Below, piece after piece: positions 35,741-48,840 of a stretch of 64,000 nucleotides of DNA. Position 1 is the stretch's first letter. Each line of letters begins with the position of its first letter. The notes beneath the pieces were generated by a model. The model worked only from the letters and a program-made list of their open reading frames with translations, was not told where the DNA came from and did no database searches. A program made the translations under genes and the position numbers. Origin of the DNA: Silene latifolia (lineage: Eukaryota; Streptophyta; Magnoliopsida; Caryophyllales; Caryophyllaceae); contig NC_133529.1 in NCBI RefSeq assembly GCF_048544455.1, forward strand, positions 43,811,456 through 43,875,455, given 5' to 3'.

Positions 35741-36604
35741 TACTCTTTTATGGATTAGATTCATTCTCTTTTGTACTCTATACGACATCATCGTTTTGAT
35801 ATTTTATATATATTTTGTTTTTTCATGTGGATTTGTATGACAAATTTTGAACACCACAAAGTGAACTGAACGAACATTATATTTTTCAGTCCTTAATTGC
35901 CCGCATGAGCTGATAACTCTGGCAATTATTTTGTGACGTTGGTTGATGGTGGGTTCAACGAGCCATAAGTCAACCGGTTGACTGACCAATCACAGAGGCG
36001 ATTTATACGGATATTTCGTAGGACACAATTGTGACATCGACGTGGAGTCCTAAATGTTTTATAACATTCGTTGTCTTGGCCGTGGATAGGACTTCCATGG
36101 TGATCCTAAGAGTCGATTCTTTTGACTATCGACTGTCTCTCGAGACTAAGGCAGATTTTGGGTGACTTTGGTTTCTTTCTCACGGTCATCCGTAACAGGG
36201 GGCCAAGTAGATTTTTTCGGGTCATTTCATGTCGTGCTTAGATCGGAAGGAGTTCGAGTTGAAGGAAATATTCAGCCTCTATCAGGTACTCGATATTTCT
36301 CAGGGCCACTCGAGGAGTCAGAATCGAAATGCATGGCCATGCTCGGATACGGATTCGTTTTATCAGTTAAGTTACTCTCTAGTCGGGGAAACCACTCTAG
36401 ATACAGATCGATTGTAAAATACGACCTTTGCGGATCCGGATCTGCAAATTGTTTTACATTGAGTGGGAGAGATTTGAAATGAATATGAGAATCGGTTATC
36501 GCACATACACTTGTACGGACAAGTGGGAGTTTGTTGGAGCATGTGTCCTCCAGTTAGTGCGGATAACGTCATTGCACATACACTTGTACGGACAAGTGGG
36601 AGCT
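35741..36604 (+). other. Copia C 3' non-coding region with duplicated polypurine tract
   Basis: No gene. At its end, acttgtacggacaagtggga occurs twice (36508-36527 and 36583-36602), the second abutting the 3' LTR. After the first copy come tgttggagcatgtgtcctcc and gttagtg, which look like the beginning of an LTR. Confidence 0.8.
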
Positions 36605-37598
36605 TGTTGGGGTTGGTGTCCTTAACAGTTAGTGCAAGGACTTATAAACCTCTAAAAGGATCAAAGGGCATACTTTTGGTATTATTATCAGTTGATCCAC
36701 GTTTATCAATAACGGTTGGCTTGCTAGATAAGTTTGACGTTATTGTCATACAGATGGCGGTGATCAACTGGTCCCTAAAAGTCACACCTATAGGATACGT
36801 TTGAGAGACGTGACGGTATGAAAATACAGTCATGTAGATGCCAAATCTGACTAACCAGTTAGTCCGAGTTATTTGACTAGTAATTAGTCAAAATGTGATG
36901 TTGATATATTATATTTAATACGGATTAAATATCATGGGCTAAGGCGAATTAACAAGATTAATTCAGTAAAATTAAATATAAGCGATTTATATTTAATTAA
37001 TGTATATTGAATAAATTATACAATATCGTCTTTGTCGGACATGTATTAATACTTCAACTAACCCGTGTTATTAGTTGATGTTCTAATAGCCGATAACCGA
37101 TGACGATAAGTAAAAACCGCGTCATATACACTTAGCGAGTTTTGGACCGGACCGCGAGCTTAAGTGAAGAGGAAATTAAAAAGCCCGCGAGCTCTCCTCT
37201 CACTCGGTTTGGCCGAGCCTCACATAGAGAAAAGGAGAGTTTCTCCTCTTGCCTAACCTAATTCATTTTTGCCAAAAATTATTAGGGTTTTGAAGAGCAT
37301 TCTCCTCTGAAAAACCGAGATCTCTCATCTCGAAAAACTCACATCAGTTCTCCCAATATTGCAAGGCAATCGGAGAACACCATCTAGCACAAGGGCATAT
37401 CTCGGACAAGTCTTGGGTGCAACAATTAGGAGGGAATCTCGTTTGATTTCTGTTCTTTACGCCGTGCATCAAAGGACCCGAGGTTGATTTCTATCTTTAT
37501 CGTTTCTCTATTGTATTTATGTTTTATGACGATATTCGCATGTTAAATTTACGTTATAGTCCTAAATTTAAAGGGTATTATACGGATATTAACCCACA
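36605..37598 (+). repeat. Copia C 3' LTR
   Basis: 994 bp, near-identical to 28815-29805, ending aacccaca before the aattg duplication. Confidence 0.94.
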
Positions 37599-37603
37599 AA
37601 TTG

Positions 37604-40600
37604 AATTGAAATGACATGACTCATCATGTTAAGCCTATGAGAAGGCTTTGGTTAGTAGGTTTTATCAACTTCTTGTACCTTACTCAACCTTACTGCATAC
37701 TCGTTTTCCTTTGTAATGTATACATTTGCATTACAAAACTTTCTGAGTACGTGTCGAGATCCAATCAAGACATAGGCCTTCTAGCCTTAGAATAGCTCCC
37801 ACTGTTTTCACAGTGTGCGGGATCCATCCTCTTGCACATCTCATGATTGCAAGTGTACTCAATTTCCGTTGTAAATATCTCTCATTGTTCTTTATTGCCT
37901 AGAACGATTCTAGCAAATCTATTTCTTAAATAACATAGCCACAATGGTTCCTTAACCATCCTAATGTGTTTTTATTATGGTTTTGTCGGAAACCATGCGC
38001 AATCTCAATTGTCAATTGTCATTTGTGTAACACCCCTTACACAAAATTGCATCAAAAACACTTTGCTTTACATCCTTAATGCTTCTGGAAGCACTTAAGG
38101 GTATTCTTTATGGCTTACTAGGTAACTATTACTTAAATTCGATTTGAAACAATTCATCATACTCAAAGTATATGAAGTGTTATACATCATTTCCTATTTA
38201 ATTGATTCGGCAGCGGAAGCAAATGGAATCAATCAAATATGTTCAACTTGATTGAACTAGTCATAAATCTTATCAACATAAGACTTCTTATTTATATTAA
38301 TATCATGTAGATTTATCTCCATAAATCCGGACATTAAAGATGTATTATAATACTCCAAAAGTCTTAAATCATTCGCAATGATCAATATGTCATCCACATA
38401 TAAGACTACTAAAATTTCCGTAACTCCCACTAAACTCCATGTATAAACACAACTTCTCGACTTATCGAGAAAACTTTTATAACATGATCAAAACATTGAT
38501 TCTAACTCATTGATGTCCTACTTAAGACCCTCTCTTAAGTTTCACATTATCTTAGGATTGCAAGAATCTACAAAACTCAAGACATGTATTGAATACATTC
38601 CTTCTAATTGAAGAAGTGGGTTTTAGATTCACTTGCTATATGTATATCATCATAATGAAACACAATCCCTAAGAAGATCCAAATAGACTTAAGCATTTCA
38701 ACTAGTGCAAAGACTAGATTGAATACACAATGACTCTATCTCTTAACATCATTGTTGCTAGTCGTCATATTCTAATCATCCTATGTATCAAATGCAATGA
38801 TGAAAACCACCACCGGTTTCTAATATTGACGAAGTAGTGCTAGCAAAATTTATGTCAATCAAATAAACATTTAAAGAAGAAGGTCCCATTAGATGTCCCA
38901 CAACTAACTTGTTGACTCTTCAATAATTTGGGGTAGTTTCCTTTCTAGCGTCCAACAATTAAGACAATGGAAACTTTATCGGTCGGGATTGATAGGTTTA
39001 GTATCGTTATTCTCAATAACTTTACTTTTAACATTACCTTGTATCAGTTCCATTCTAATTTTACTTCTTTGAACTTCGTCCTTTTCTTAACGGTTTAAGA
39101 GAATGCTCCCACTCATTTCAATGAGTCTTTGCTTAGAGAAGCAAAATTGAATTTCATGAAGACTACTCTTCAATTCATTTGTTTAGTCTTAAAACTTTCA
39201 TTGAAGTGGTTGCGTTATTTTGGTCAATTTTGATTTCAAACAAATCTAGTTACCAAAACGTTTCAAAGTACTTAACTCAATTAAGCATATGAAAAACAAT
39301 TCATTGTAAGTAGATATGTTAGTCAAGAATCAAAAACCCTTTTGATTACGTATAACATTTATCTATACTCTTCACAAGAGATCCTTAGCAATGGTTCATA
39401 TGAGGTTTTAGAAGCAAATTCATATTTGTCTTTAGTTACGATGTTATAATGGAGATTTGAATCAAAAATCGTAATGATATCGTATATAAATTGAGGTAAA
39501 GAAATAGAACGATATGATAACGGAATAATGAAAACAAAACATTTATCGTTATAATAATACTTGTAAATAATTTAACAAGATATGAGCATTTATGTAGTGA
39601 CCTCTACCCAACTACAATAAATGATTCCAAGATCCAAATTCATATTAACTTGGGCACGGTAGGGCCGATTCATCCCTTATCAATATAACTCGGTGGATTA
39701 ACTCTTTAATCGATTCTACTTTTAGAACTCTTGGTCGATAAAATTACATTAACATTTATCTTTAGCCCAAAACACATCCAACAAGGGCACGGTAGGGCCG
39801 ATTCATCCCTTATCAATACTTTTGTTGAGTTCAACCCAAATTTCGAATAAATGTGTCCATGATCCAAATCCACATCAACTTGGGCACGGTAGGGCCGATT
39901 CATCCCTCATCAACATGAATTCGGTGGATAGACATTTATCACCCACTTCCCCTACGTAACAAAGTTTGTACCCCGGGGTGGCCGAGTGCACTCCCTCGCG
40001 AAATAGGTTTTCATGGTTTCTACTTTTTGGTAAGGCTAAGTCTCAATTGTTTATTTTAGCGAGAGGTCATGTCAATTTATTATCTATCACGTTTTAAGTG
40101 AACTAAAGCGGTGAACTACGATAATTCTAATTGACACGGTCGATAAACTCGATTAAATGATAATGCATGTTTTGTTATGGCGATTTAGCGATGCATGCAA
40201 CATATAAATAAAATGCAAAGCATAAACAAAATCCTAGTATGGCCTTCCTAGAATAGTAAATCTAATAAACTATTACAAATTCGGAAACCAACTCTTTTCG
40301 TCCCTTGAACTTCGGTCTTGGCACGCATCTCGAGGTAACACCGTCTTTAATGAATCGCCTTCTCGAGTGGCACCGTATTCAAGGAACTCCGGAATAAATA
40401 AATTACATAATAAATTACATAATTTCCTATTATACATTTGTAATTAAAATAAAATAAATCTATTAAATTACAAAACGGTGATACGAGATCACAATAAATT
40501 ACAACCGAATCGATATTCCCATACATTTCGGGAAATATCAATTAAAACTAAGGCCATACTAAGTAAAATTACATAATTCAAAAATTACAAAAAATTAAAA

Positions 40601-41728
40601 TAAAATTATGACAATCATAAATAAAATGCAGCATTATAATATGTATGAACATGCCCAATTTTATGCTAAATCGCCTTTAAGGAGCCAATATCGTATATTA
40701 ATCGGTTTTTACGGATTTGCGTGATTTAACCTTTTATAATCACAATAATTACATAAATTCATATTTATGTACAAGTTAATTACCCTAACCAAATTAGGAC
40801 TCAAAATTAGTCTCCACTAACATATTGACAGTAATTAACTTATATTTCTTAATATTGTTCATAAATGGACTCAAAAATACAATATTATGTCATAAACTTC
40901 AAATTAAATCATAAAAATTTCAAATAAATTCAAAATTTGAAATTTTAAACTCATGAACATTCTGGAAAAATACCATGACACTCATAATGTTCAAAAACTT
41001 AGGTTAAAAATTTCGAAATTTATCGAGAAAAACAATGTTGCGGTTTATCGGATTTATCAATTATAATCATAAAAATATGAGAAAAATTATTTTTCTTAAC
41101 TTTTCAGTTTTAGATCTGAAAAATATGATAAAATACAACATGTGACGTTTTTCCTTAGTCATGAAGTATATTTCAGCATTTTTACTAATTAAAGTCACTA
41201 TTTATGTGATTTTTCATCAAAAATTCATAAATCATGCAGAAAGACTTCATTATAGCCAAATATTTTACACACATCTTGTAAACTTGCATGTGACAACATA
41301 CTAAATTTCTATGACCAGATTCGAAATATAACTCATATTAACCTATTTTCTCATTTAAATTCGAATTTAACATGAAAAATCCATATTTCGAGCATAACAA
41401 CTCATAAAATTATGAAAATTTACAGGCCATCAGTATATAATATATGTGAAAACATATCCAAAAACCACTGGAAAAATCGAAGTTTAGCTATTTTTCGTCC
41501 AAAAATGACATTTTAATCATAAAAATCACATTTTAATGCCATTATTAATAAAAATGAACAATAAAATCCATAAATAAACCAAAATATCCTAAAAACATTT
41601 TAGGACCAGAAAATTTAACATGCATAATAAATTTCGTGATATCTCATAATAAACACAAATTTATAAGTTTTATATGTTAATCGTATAACTCGGAAAAACA
41701 ATAACCGATTTGCATGCAAACAACCTAA
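37604..41728 (-). pseudogene. Copia A interior: decayed pol and long leader
   Basis: On the minus strand the pol part is recognisable only in pieces. The RT motif LYVDDILIIANDLRL is at about 38360-38405, and KESYVDKIHD-like sequence lies near 38260-38330. The rest is frameshifted and stop-filled. From about 39600 to 41728 it is AT-rich leader with three copies of a GGGCACGGTAGGGCCGATTCATCCC repeat. The Copia B interior is its diverged mirror copy. Confidence 0.75.
39647..39910. repeat. Leader repeats of Copia A (three copies)
   Basis: Copies of gggcacggtagggccgattc, followed by atccct, lie near 39652, 39784 and 39888, roughly 105-130 bp apart. Copia B has two related copies on the other strand at 47132-47166 and 47341-47374. 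Confidence 0.85.
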
Positions 41729-41744
41729 GGCTCATGATACCGCT
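41729..41744 (-). promoter_or_regulatory. Copia A primer-binding region
   Basis: On the minus strand AGCGGTATCATGAGCC directly follows the 5' LTR. GGTATCA matches the Met-initiator PBS core; the rest differs, and Copia B has the same variant. Confidence 0.65.
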
Positions 41745-43040
41745 TGTTAGAAATCATTATCTCATTAATATACATATTCATATATGTGACATAATTTATT
41801 TAGTCATAAAATAAATTGTTGATCTTATGCATGCAAACATAATTAGAAAAGGGAAGAAATCATTGTTCTTACTATAAGATTTCGGTCTTATGGGCACCAA
41901 CAAGATCTCCTTCTTATTAGTTCTTGAGCTTTCCAATAATGGATGAACATTCATGACTTCAAAATAGAAGCCCTCCAATAAGTAGCACCCAAGACTATCC
42001 CAAAATCCCACAAACTAACATGTACAAGATATTTATAATGTGGTTTACCTTAAAATCGGTTACTAATACTCATATACTACTACTAGTATTATTAGTGTTT
42101 GATTTGTACAAATTTGATTCATAAAACTTGATTTTATGAAGAACAAGAGAGAGAAGGTTGTTGGGTTTTCACAAAACATAAGAGAATGAATTATTGAGGA
42201 AAAACTCTCCATCATATGCACAAAAACCGGTTGGCACATGAGGATTATGGACCATTTTTCTTTTTCCTTTTTGTCTTCACAAGACAAATTGTGTAAGCCT
42301 TTGTCCATAGTCATGTCACTATCAAGTGTCATAGACAAATGAATAAGACAAAAACTTCTAAAATGCCCACCAATTTCGGTCACCATGTGTAATATTGAGT
42401 CCATTTTATTTTTGTCAATTGTACAATTGTATGTCATGTGACATGTGACATGTCTTATGTCATGTTTTAATTTAAAATGCATATTTAACCAATTAAATAT
42501 CATTTACAAATTAAATAAATCACATTTAACAAATTGACTAGTAATTCAAAATTACTTTCACATAAAATGGTCATTTAATTACTAGTTAGTATAATTCACA
42601 ATATCTTGTAATTATAACTAACTTATCATTTTCATCTCGCGTGTTTCGCGAACACCGATTAATTTTAGTAATATAACTTCTTAAATTACTAAATAAAATC
42701 TTATTTAATGACATTATAATAAGATGTCATTTTCTCTCTTATGATGATAATTTGTTCAATTTTAAGGAATTAATTAATCTGTATCGACATACAATTAATT
42801 AACCTTTTTCAATTAAGGGAATTGTCCTTTAGGTGTGACCTCAAGGGATCAACTGATCACCACCGTCGCACGACAGTAATGTCAAACTCTAGCCAGCCAA
42901 TCATTACCGATATGTGTGGACCAGTTGACTATATATTTAATGTATCATCCCTTTCGTATTCTTGTAATGAGATTTAAATATGTGATCAATATGATCGACA
43001 ATTGTGATCGCATTATTGTCGGAGGACACATATTCCAACA
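41745..43040 (-). repeat. Copia A 5' LTR
   Basis: 1296 bp, TG...CA, ending tattccaaca on the plus strand, then the tgaag duplication. The same family as, but clearly diverged from, the Copia B LTRs. Confidence 0.93.
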
Positions 43041-43764
43041 TGAAGGTCTTGTCCTGCCAGATTACGGCCGCAACCTGTAATCCTCACCGCCAGTGGGGGA
43101 CCGCATATGTTCCCACCTAAGCCCCACTCATCAATACCGAGCGTAAACCCAAGTTCCTTAATGTGCACATCCCCTGTGTGGCGCGTTCAAGAAAGGGCGA
43201 ATCAAGGGTGTGAAGCCACTCCCGCAAGTGACTCCACTCAGCTGAGGATGCACCTCGCGAACCACAGACAAACACAACCAACCAACTATACATCAACAAT
43301 TACCAATTACCAATTCCAATACGATATAGATCAACAACATTAACAACCATCAACAACCAACCAATCATCTAATACAATGTAACTAATAAATGATTAGGGA
43401 AACCCTACCTGGAAAAGCAATCACCAAGATCGTCACAATCAGCTAATCAGAAACGTTCCTCTACGAAATCACCTCCTATCAATCACATAATCATACAATT
43501 ATCATCTAACAATCACAAATACTCCCAAAACACCCAAAATACCAAATTAGAGTTTCAATCAAAATCAATGAAACGACACAAAAAATCAAACTAGAATCTT
43601 ACCCACAATGCGACGGTCTCAACGGCGTAAAGAACTTAGAAATCCGACGACACAAGCCTTAGGATTTGATAGCAATGGGAAAGAGAGAAGTAACGTACCT
43701 ACTTTGTTTTAATCTTTATGAAAGTTACAATAGGGTAAAAAGTGAAAAGAACTGACGGATTAAG

Positions 43765-43772
43765 TTTATATA
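43765..43772 (-). promoter_or_regulatory. TATA box of layer-0 LTR
   Basis: TATATAAA on the minus strand, about 50 bp downstream of the CTCGATCGAG cluster in the direction of transcription. Confidence 0.5.
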
Positions 43773-43822
43773 TCTTTCTCGCATTGCTAACAAAACCCGT
43801 CAAAAACAACTCGTAAAACCGA

Positions 43823-43970
43823 CTTACTCGATCGAGTAAGTCACTTACTCGATCGAGTGCCTCCTACTCGATCGAGTGACACCTACTCGATCGAGTACCC
43901 GTCAGACAGTACACTGTTTTGTAACCAAAACTCACTTACTCGATAGAGTAAGCCTGACTCGATAGAGTAC
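43823..43970. repeat. TACTCGATCGAGTA cluster in layer-0 LTR
   Basis: Six copies. Four carry the intact CTCGATCGAG core, and two have CTCGATAGAG. Spacing is 20-25 bp in the first four. Confidence 0.9.
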
Positions 43971-44011
43971 CCAACAGTACAGAAAACCGTAATATTACAG
44001 TCGTGGGCATG

Positions 44012-45294
44012 TGTTGGAATATGTGTCCTCCGACAATAATGCGATCACAACTGTTGATCATGATGATCACATGTTTAAATCTCATTTTAAGAATACATGT
44101 GGGATGTAATATTTTCCAGTCAACTGGTCCACACATATCGGTAATGATTGGTTGTCTAGAGTTTGACATTACTGTCGTGCGACGGTGGTGATCAGTTGAT
44201 CCCATTAGGTCATACCTATAGGGAAATACTCTTAATTGATTATTTAATTAATCGTATACCGATACGAGTTAATTAAATTGCTTAAAATTGACGGATGATT
44301 TTGTGTGTAAAATTAACGTGTCTTATTGTAATTCGATTATAATTAGATACGGTCTAAGTAATTGAATTGTTTTATTACTTAAATAAAATTATTGTTTACG
44401 AAACAATTTGGATTTCAAATTGAATGAATAATTTATTATAAATACAAGACGTTGTAATTTATAATTTGATAAACCGTTTTGGTACAAGTAATTACGAATT
44501 ACTAGTCGATTTTGTAAATGACATATTTTATGAGTATGTTGATTTTTAATATGTTAAAAATACATTATGGTGTAACATGTCATGTAACATGTGACACATG
44601 ACAAAATTGACAAATGACAAAATAAAATGGACCTCCCATTTTATATATGTACCGAAATTGGAGGGAATAAGGTTAATATTGTATTCTGATTATGTTAAGT
44701 GGAAAACATGATGATTAACCTAAATGACTAGCCTTGCATGCCTATGATTTCTTGGGTAGAAAAACTAGCCCATGCATTGGGCACTCTCCCTCCTCCAACC
44801 GGTTTTGCAAGAGGAATTATAGAGTTTTTCCTCTACAATTTTTCATTCACAACTTCAACAAAATTTTTCTAGTGTAAGAAAAATACTCTATTCTCTCTAT
44901 ATCTTATGAAAGTTCTAGAGAAATAAACCACACAAATACTCCCTCTTGAACCGATTTTTCAAGAGCAAAAATTACAATTTTTGTGTCAATTTTATAGTAA
45001 GACTTATATTATTTGTAGTGCAAAATAATATTAGTTATTAAAAGGTTTCCTTGGGTATATGCTTTTGGGAGATATTCTAAACTTGAATCTTGTTCATCCA
45101 TTGTTGGAAAGCTCAAGAACTAACAAATAGGTGAATTTTTTGGTGCCCATAAAACCGAAATCATATAGTAAGATTGATGATTTCTTCTCTTATCTTATTT
45201 TTGTTTGCATGCATAAGATCTAGAATTTATTTTATGACTAATTATTTTCTCACATATATGAATATGTAAATTAATGAGATAATGATTTCTAACA
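44012..45294 (+). repeat. Copia B LTR 1
   Basis: 1283 bp, same length as 62551-63833 and nearly identical by eye. It stands head-to-head with the Copia A 5' LTR, 971 bp away. Confidence 0.93.
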
Positions 45295-48200
45295 AGCGGT
45301 ATCATGAGCCTTAGGTTGTTTGCATGCAAATCGGTTATTGTTTTTCCGAGTTATACGATTAACAAACAAAACTTATAAATTTGTGTTTATTATGAAATAT
45401 CACGAAATTTATTTGCATGTTAAAAGTTTCTGGTCCTAAGTGATTTTTAGGACATTTTGGTTTATTTATGGATTTTATTGTTCATTTTATATAATATTGG
45501 CATTAAAATGTGATTGTTATGATAAAAATGTCATTTTTGGACGAAAAATAGCTAAACTTCAATTTTTTTAATGGTTTTTGGATATGTTTTCACATATATT
45601 ATCTATTGATGGCCTGTAAATTTTCATGATGAAATGAGTTGTTTTACTCGAAATATGGATTTTTCAAGTTAAAATCGTATTTAAATGGGTAAATAGGTTA
45701 ATATGAGTTATATTTCGAATCTGGTCATGGAAATTTAGTATGTTGTCACATGCAATTTTACAAGATGTGTGTAAAATATTTGGCTATAATGAAGTCTTTA
45801 TGCATGATTTATGAATTTTTGATGAAAAATCACATAAATAGTGACTATAACTAGTAATAATGCTAAAACATACTTCATGACTAAAGGAAAAACGTCACAT
45901 GTTGCATTTTATCATATATTTCAGATCTAAAAGTGAAAAGTTGATGAATATAATTTTTCTCATATTTTTAGGATAATAATTGATAAATCCGATAAACCGC
46001 AACATTGTTTTTCTCGATAAATTTTCGAAATTTTAACCTATGTTTTTGAGCATTATGAGTGTCATGGTATTTTTCCAGAATGTTCATTAGTTTAAATTTC
46101 AAATTTCAAATTTTGAAATTATTTGAAATTTTTATGATTTAATTTGAAGTTTATGGCAAAATTTTGTATTTTGAGTCCATTTATGAACAATATTAAGAAA
46201 TATAAGTTAATTATCGTCAATATGTTAGTGGAGACTAATTTTGAGTCCTAAGTTGGTTAGGGTAATTAACTTGTACATAAATTTGAATTTATGTAATTAT
46301 TGTGATTTTTAAAAGGTTAAATCACGCAAATCCGTAAAAACCGATTAATATACGATATTGGCTCCTTAAAGGCGATTTAGCATAAAATTGGGCATGTTCA
46401 TACATATTATAATGCTGCATTTTATTTATGATTGTCATATTTTAATTTTATGTAATTTTTGAATTATGTAATTTTACTTAGTATTGCCTTAGTTTTAATT
46501 GATATTACCCGAAATGTATGGGAATATCGATTCGGTTGTAATTTATTGTGATCTCGTATCACCGTTTTGTAATTTAATAGATTTATTTTTATTTTTAATT
46601 ACAAATGTATAATAGGAAATTATGTAATTTGTTATGTAATTTATTTATTCCGGAGTTCTTTGAAGACGGTGCCACTCGAGAAGGCGATCCATTAAAGAAA
46701 GTATTGCCTTGAAATGCGTGCCAAGACCGAAGTTCAAGGGAACAAAGGAGTTGGTTTCCGAATTTGTAATAATTTATTAGATTTACAATTTTAGGAAGGC
46801 CATACTAGGATTTTATTTATGCTTTGCATTTTATTTATATGTTGCATGCATCGCTAAATCGCCATAACTAAAACATGCAATATCATTTTATCGAGTAAAT
46901 CGACCGTGTCAATTAGAATTATCGTAGTTCACCGCTTTAGTTCACTTAAAACGTGATAGATAATAAATTGACATGACCTCTCGCTAAAATAAACAATTGA
47001 GACTTAGCCTTACCAAAAAGTAGAAACCATGAAAACCTATTTCGCGAGGGAGTGCACTCGGCCACCCCGGGGTACAAACCTTGTTACGTAGGGGAAGTGG
47101 GTGATAAATGTCTATCCACCGAATTCATGTTGATAAGGGATGAATCGGCTACTCCGTGCCCAAGTTAATGTGAATTTGGATCATGGACACATTTATTTGA
47201 AATTTGGATTGAGCTCAACGGAAGTATTCGTGACCGTAGTCGCATGTGTTCCGGGCTATAGATAAATATTAGTGTAATTTTATCGACCGAGAGTTCTAAA
47301 AGTAGAATCGATTAAAGAGTTAATCCACCGAGTTATATTGATGAGGGATGAATCGGCTACCCCGTGCCCAAGTTAATATGAATTTGGATCTCGGAATCAT
47401 TTATCATAGTTGGGTAGAGGTCACTATGTAAATGCTTTACTTGTTATTTACAAGTATTAATAAAACGATAAATGTTAAGTTTTCCACTATTCCGTTATCA
47501 TATTGTTCTATTTCTTTACCACAATTCATATACGATATCATTTCGATTTTAGTTCAAATCTCCATTAAAACATCGTAACTAAAGACAAAATTTTAATTTT
47601 TTCTTCTAAAAACCTCGTATTATCCATTATAAGGATCTCTTGTAAAGAGTATAGATAAAAGTTATTCGTGATCAAAAGGGTTTTTGATTCTTGACTAACA
47701 TATCTACTTACAATGAAATGTTTCTCATATGCTTAATTGAGTTAAGTACTTTGAAACGTTACATCATTTTGGTAACTAGATTTGTTTGAAATCAAAATTG
47801 ACCAAAATACCGCAACCACTTCAATGAAAGTTTTAAGACTAAACAAACGAATGAAGAGTAGTCTTCATGAATTTCAATTTTGCTTCTCTTAGCAAAGACT
47901 CATTGAAATGAGTGAGAGCATTCTCTTAAACCGTTAAGAAAAGGATAAGGTTTTAAAGAAGTAAAATTAGAATGGAATTGATACAAGATAATATTAAAAG
48001 TAAATTAGTTATTGAGAATAACGATACTAAACCTATCAATCCCGACCGATAAAGTTTCCATTGTCTTAATTGTTGGACGCTAGAAAGGAAACTTCCCCAA
48101 ATTATTGAAGAATCAACAAGTTAGTTGTGGGACATCTAATGAGACCTTCTTCTTTAAATGTTTATTTGATTAACATAAATTTTGCTAGTACTACTTCGTC

Positions 48201-48840
48201 AATATTAGAAACTAGTGGAGGTTTTCATCATTGTATTTGATACATATGATGATTAGAATGTGACGACTAGCAACAATGATGTTGAGAGATAGAGTCATTG
48301 TGTACTAAATCTAGTTTTTGGGTTTAGAGTTGTACTTAATTGTGACTATTAAGTGCATAAACTCTAAATAAGAATATAAACTTGTTAAGATACAAAAGAG
48401 GTTTCACTTTTGTGACCCTATACACCATGATTTGATGTATGGCTAGCCTATTATCAAGGTGATTATATTCTAAACCAAACTAGAATGATATATCATGAAG
48501 ATGATGCAAGACTCAAATTGGTAACCCAAGATTAAACCTTAGACTATGGAATGATGAACGCAAAGAGTTATAGAGTATTCTTGAAACCATTAGGTTGTTA
48601 ATCTTATGGTATATGCGTATCTTGTATTCAAAGCAAGATGTCTCGTGCCTTTTGGTTGAAAAGGAGATCGAGGTTGTAAATCATTGATCCAAAATAGGTT
48701 GATCATTTTCTTTTACCAACGATTTAAGTTGACGCTAATATGTTCACTTAATAAGGTAAATAGAGATATTTTTGAAGAAGTTCAAAGAGTTCAAAGAATC
48801 ACGATTTAGTCGTGATGGGATTATCAAAGCGAAGACTTTG
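45295..48840 (+). other. Copia B leader and gag remnant region
   Basis: AT-rich leader, the mirror of Copia A 38900-41728. Direct repeats gatgaatcggctac(t/c)ccgtg lie at 47132-47166 and 47341-47374. From about 47900 the sequence may be decayed gag-pol, but no frame is readable. Confidence 0.6.

Larger units (their letters stand above)
28815..37598 (+). mobile_element. Copia C: plus-strand Ty1/Copia element inside Copia A
   Basis: LTRs at 28815-29805 and 36605-37598 start tgttggggttggtgtcc and end aacccaca. They are flanked by the exact duplication aattg (28810-28814, 37599-37603). A canonical PBS TGGTATCAGAGCG lies two bases after the 5' LTR, and a polypurine tract before the 3' LTR. Integrase precedes RT, which marks Ty1/Copia. 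Length is 8.8 kb. The uninterrupted target site is seen in Copia B at 61720-61740. Confidence 0.94.
26685..43040 (-). mobile_element. Copia A: minus-strand LTR retrotransposon interrupted by Copia C
   Basis: LTRs at 26685-27991 and 41745-43040 (TG...CA) are flanked by the exact 5-bp duplication tgaag (26680-26684, 43041-43045). On the minus strand the PBS region AGCGGTATCATGAGCC (41744-41729) follows the 5' LTR, and a polypurine tract AAGTGGGAGAT lies at the other end. Without Copia C it is about 7.6 kb. The RT motif LYVDDILIIAND (minus strand, around 38389-38400) and the absence of a chromovirus-like layout indicate Ty1/Copia. No long ORF remains. Confidence 0.9.
43046..43999 (-). repeat. 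Layer-0 5' LTR, right fragment
   Basis: This continues 26684 after removal of Copia A. On the minus strand the LTR starts TGTAATATTACGG at 43999. It has a palindrome cluster at 43823-43970 and then a TATA-like TATATAAA at 43772-43765. Open frames here are chance. Confidence 0.7.
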
